Below, piece after piece: positions 6,416-8,286 of a stretch of DNA of 8,286 nucleotides. The position numbers were made by a program, and so were the translations under genes. The stretch's first letter is position 1, and the number at the start of each line of letters is the position of its first letter. The notes below the pieces were generated by a model. The model ran no database searches and was not told where the DNA came from. It saw only the letters and a list, made by a program, of their open reading frames with translations. This stretch comes from Methanoculleus marisnigri (lineage in GTDB: Archaea > Halobacteriota > Methanomicrobia > Methanomicrobiales > Methanoculleaceae), in contig DASQ01000009.1 of NCBI GenBank assembly GCA_002503885.1, forward strand, positions 1-8,286, given 5' to 3'.

Positions 6416-6641
6416 CGAAGTCGACCTCTCGCATCGAAGATTTCCGCATTTCACGCGAGGCTTCCGCAACCGAATCGGCCAGCGCGGGGTTCGGCCCGAA
6501 CCCTTTGAGGATCTCCGAGAGTTTCTTCTTTTGCGGGGTGTACTTCAGGATCACTTCGGAAAAACTCATGTTCGAGGGGCCTTTTAGCCGGGAAAGCCTC
6601 TCGTATGCGTCGTCACTGATACTGATCGTCCTGGTTCCCAT
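6402..6641 (-). CDS. vapB: VapB antitoxin (VapB_antitox/DUF217 type)
   Basis: This 79-residue acidic-tailed protein begins MGTRTISISDDAYERLSRLK and continues into SFSEVILKYT, the pattern of the archaeal VapB_antitox (formerly DUF217) family. These antitoxins bind the partner PIN toxin through the C-terminal part and repress their own promoter through the N-terminal DNA-binding part. The order antitoxin then toxin, with a 14-base overlap, fits. A TTG at 6686 would add 15 residues, but those read as low-complexity TYTYT encoded by a hexamer repeat. The ATG at 6641 lies about 25 bases after a TATA-like box at 6663-6670, so a leaderless message from this ATG is the better model. The toxin and the upstream transporter flank it at -14 and 55 bases. 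Confidence 0.88.
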   Translation of the reverse strand: MGTRTISISDDAYERLSRLKGPSNMSFSEVILKYTPQKKKLSEILKGFGPNPALADSVAEASREMRKSSMREVDFDADA

Positions 6642-6644
6642 ACC

Positions 6645-6670
6645 TGTGTATGTGTATGTGCATGTATTAA
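6645..6670 (-). promoter_or_regulatory. vapBC promoter: TATA-like box and hexamer repeat
   Basis: The minus strand reads TTAATACA at 6670-6663, a TATA-like element whose predicted start falls at about 6642, on the vapB ATG. Between the two lie three imperfect copies of a hexamer (CATGCA, CATACA, CATACA). Repeats in this position could be the autoregulatory site for VapB or VapBC. The GGGAGG further upstream (about 30 bases from the ATG) is too far to serve this start. Confidence 0.4.
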
Positions 6671-6696
6671 GATCCTCCCGTCGCAAGGAAGACGCT

Positions 6697-7905
6697 TCAG
6701 AACTTCACCAGCCCCCGCCTCCCGATCGCCGTCCACCCTAAAAGACACGCCACCCCGGCCGCCACGTTGATCGCCCCGAGGCCGAAGACGAGGGAGTTCC
6801 CGAAGAGGAAGACGAGGACCATTCCGGCGCTTCCGAAGACGAGGCTCGAGCAGTTGATCAGGGCGGCTGCGGAGCCGGTATCCTCTCTCTGCTGGTCGAG
6901 CATCAGGAACGCACCCGCCGGCCGCACGGCGCTCCCCATCAGCGAGGCCGGGAAGAGGGCAAGGGCAAAGGCCAGGGGGCCGAAGTTCCCGAAGAGGCAG
7001 ACGAGCACCCCGGCGCCGATCATGACGACGAACCCGGCTCCGACGATCGAGCGGCGGCTTGCGTGCCGGGAGAGCCAGAGGTAGAGGACCGGGCCCGCTA
7101 TCAGGCCGACGGCGTTGAGGGCGAAGTAGAAGCTGTACCACCGCTCCGAGAGGCTGAACCCATCCTGGTAGATATACGACGAGGCGGAGACGAACGCGAG
7201 CGATGCGGTGCTCACGAGCGAGAATACGACGAGGAGCGAGGTGAAACCGGGGTTTTTGAGCACGACCCCGAGCCGGCGGGCGGACTGCGCCATGGTGCCG
7301 GTCGACCGCGAGGGTATGGTCTCTTCGAGGAGGATGCCGCCGACGAACGAGACGACGCCGATGAGGGCGAGCGTCACGAAGAGGCCCCGCCACGATGTGT
7401 AGGGGAGCATGAACGCCCCGAGAACCGGGGCGACGGCGGGCGAAATGACGACCATGGACTGGACGATCGCGAGCACCGATTCCCGTCTCCTCCCGTCGAA
7501 GACGTCTTTGACCATCGCCATCGCGACCGCGGCGGCGGCGCTGCCGCCGACGGCCTGGAGGATGCGGAAGGCGATGAGGCACCAGATATCCCACGATACG
7601 GCGCAACCGGCGCTTGCGGCGATGTAAAGGGTAAGTCCGACCAGGAGGACGGGCCGGCGGCCGTACCGATCAGAGAGCGGCCCCCAGAAGAGCAGCCCGA
7701 GGCTGAAGAAGAGGAAGAAGAGTATCAGGGTCAGGTTGGTGAGGGTCGCGGAGACGCCGAAGAAGTCGCCCATGCCGGGGAGGGCGGGGAGGTAGAGATC
7801 GGTCGAGAGCGGGACGAAGGCGGAGAGCAGCGCGATAAGGACGATAAGACCGCGATCACCGAGATATCGCCGGGTTGTCCGGTCATTGTCGGGGGATTGG
7901 TCCAT
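6697..7905 (-). CDS. MFS exporter, Bcr/CflA drug-resistance family
   Basis: This 402-residue, 12-segment protein has the hallmarks of the Bcr/CflA branch of DHA1 antiporters, which export drugs such as bicyclomycin or other small molecules using the proton gradient. Features are STDLYLPALP in the first segment (34-43), motif A GPLSDRYGRRPVL (75-87), the motif B-like RILQAVGGSA (114-123) and the motif C-like SPAVAPVLGA (155-164). The substrate is not predictable; archaeal members could export amino acids or toxic metabolites. The ATG at 7905 lacks a strong Shine-Dalgarno; no other in-frame ATG lies just upstream. A TATA box at 7997-8003 implies a leader of about 70 bases. The gene is GC-rich, and 55 bases separate its stop from vapB. 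It is not closely similar to the plus-strand transporter in this window. Confidence 0.92.
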   Translation of the reverse strand: MDQSPDNDRTTRRYLGDRGLIVLIALLSAFVPLSTDLYLPALPGMGDFFGVSATLTNLTLILFFLFFSLGLLFWGPLSDRYGRRPVLLVGLTLYIAASAGCAVSWDIWCLIAFRILQAVGGSAAAAVAMAMVKDVFDGRRRESVLAIVQSMVVISPAVAPVLGAFMLPYTSWRGLFVTLALIGVVSFVGGILLEETIPSRSTGTMAQSARRLGVVLKNPGFTSLLVVFSLVSTASLAFVSASSYIYQDGFSLSERWYSFYFALNAVGLIAGPVLYLWLSRHASRRSIVGAGFVVMIGAGVLVCLFGNFGPLAFALALFPASLMGSAVRPAGAFLMLDQQREDTGSAAALINCSSLVFGSAGMVLVFLFGNSLVFGLGAINVAAGVACLLGWTAIGRRGLVKF

Positions 7906-7957
7906 GGAATCGTCTCATGAGGCAGGTGTTGAAGAACAGGATGCCGCTGTTGTGCAT
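7883..7957 (-). CDS. Possible 24-codon upstream ORF overlapping the exporter start
   Basis: From the ATG at 7957 a frame runs 24 codons to TGA at 7885-7883, encoding MHNSGILFFNTCLMRRFHGP and four more residues. It is out of frame with the exporter and covers its start codon. CAGG precedes it, but with almost no spacer, so translation is uncertain. It lies within the predicted leader, so if translated it could affect initiation of the exporter. A chance ORF is equally likely. Confidence 0.2.
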   Translation of the reverse strand: MHNSGILFFNTCLMRRFHGPIPRQ

Positions 7958-8286
7958 TCCTGACAGAAGCCGGATTCTTCTCTTCTCCAACCTCTGTTTA
8001 TACATTGAACCTTCCCGTAGTTCTAGTACTCGGTGTCATTTAACTCTATGAATTTCCTTTCCCGCCCTTCGCATCTCTCACGGCCTGCCTTCTGTGTGGG
8101 ACCATATCCCGATCTGCACCATGGATTGCTTCACGCGAAACTACGAAATTTCAGTTCTGTTGAATAGGGCATGAATATGGAAGCATCGACCCGGGACGAG
8201 GAATCACCCCGGGCATGCCCCTGCAAGTGGACCGTGGGGATATCGCCTCGCGGGGGTGGGGCTGACGGGGAGGGGGTCTCCCCCTC
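7906..8286. other. Upstream region of the Bcr/CflA exporter; no confident gene
   Basis: The part nearest the exporter holds its TATA box at 7997-8003 (minus strand GTATAAA), with a predicted start near 7973. Beyond that I see only weak signals. GAAATTTC at 8145-8152 is a short palindrome, and 22 bases later an ATG at 8171 opens a plus-strand frame that is still open at the window end (start MNMEASTRDEESPRACPCKW). A 17-codon frame from 8121 overlaps it by ATGA. Neither has a recognisable family or good ribosome site. The last bases form a hairpin, GAGGGGG (8270-8276) with CCCCCTC (8280-8286), which may extend past the window. Confidence 0.35.
7997..8003 (-). promoter_or_regulatory. TATA box of the Bcr/CflA exporter
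   Basis: The minus strand reads GTATAAA, flanked by AT-rich bases on its upstream side. Transcription would begin about 25 bases lower, near 7973, giving a leader of about 70 bases that includes the small upstream ORF. Confidence 0.45.

Noticed and set aside
5774..6508. A 244-codon plus-strand frame across vapC and the mcrB leader
   Set aside because: It runs antisense to vapC, which has all PIN-domain residues. Its translation has no domain signature.
6584..7920. Long frames antisense or out of frame to the Bcr/CflA exporter (340 and 285 codons)
   Set aside because: One is extremely Arg-rich and the other extremely Glu/Asp/Gly-rich, as expected from reading GC-rich membrane-protein DNA in the wrong frame.
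1..8286. CRISPR array or tRNA genes
   Set aside because: No regularly spaced direct repeats and no stretch folding into a cloverleaf with a TTC-loop sequence were found by eye on either strand.

Overview
The window reads as archaeal DNA, most likely from a methanogen of the Methanomicrobiales (Methanoculleus-like). The grounds are indirect: TATA boxes about 25 bases before likely transcript starts, an archaeal-style TnpB N-terminus, and a VapB antitoxin of a type common in archaea. It holds no methanogenesis gene, so the lineage is an inference.

Layout from left to right. Bases 1-350 carry the 5' part of an IS200/IS605-type tnpB on the minus strand, with a hairpin beyond its start that fits the element's left end. 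Bases 348-722 hold no convincing protein gene but have a TATA-like box followed by a GC-rich, hairpin-prone stretch. Bases 723-2108 look like a drug-efflux unit on the plus strand: TATA box, 14-base palindrome, a strong Shine-Dalgarno with a 24-codon Arg-rich small ORF, then a DHA1-type MFS transporter. Bases 2109-2231 are a convergent intergenic region with an IS605-end-like hairpin and a 16-base perfect palindrome.

Bases 2232-5793 hold mcrB and mcrC on the minus strand, overlapping by 20 bases. They encode a two-subunit type IV (modification-dependent) restriction system: McrB is the GTP-driven AAA+ motor and McrC the PD-(D/E)XK nuclease. This McrB is unusual. About 170 residues separate its Walker A motif from the next conserved McrB block, and the inserted part resembles an EVE (PUA-fold, modified-base-reading) domain. 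Its N-terminal domain of about 225 residues is not one I can name.

Bases 6023-6641 hold a VapBC toxin-antitoxin pair on the minus strand, apparently leaderless, with a hexamer repeat in its promoter. Bases 6697-7905 hold a Bcr/CflA-type MFS exporter on the minus strand, with its own TATA box and a short overlapping upstream ORF. Bases 7906-8286 hold that promoter and little else that I can support.

Taken together this is an accessory, defence-type neighbourhood (TnpB element, type IV restriction, toxin-antitoxin) flanked by two unrelated efflux pumps. mcrBC looks lower in GC than the pumps, which would fit acquisition by transfer. No methyltransferase lies beside mcrBC, as expected for a system that attacks modified DNA.
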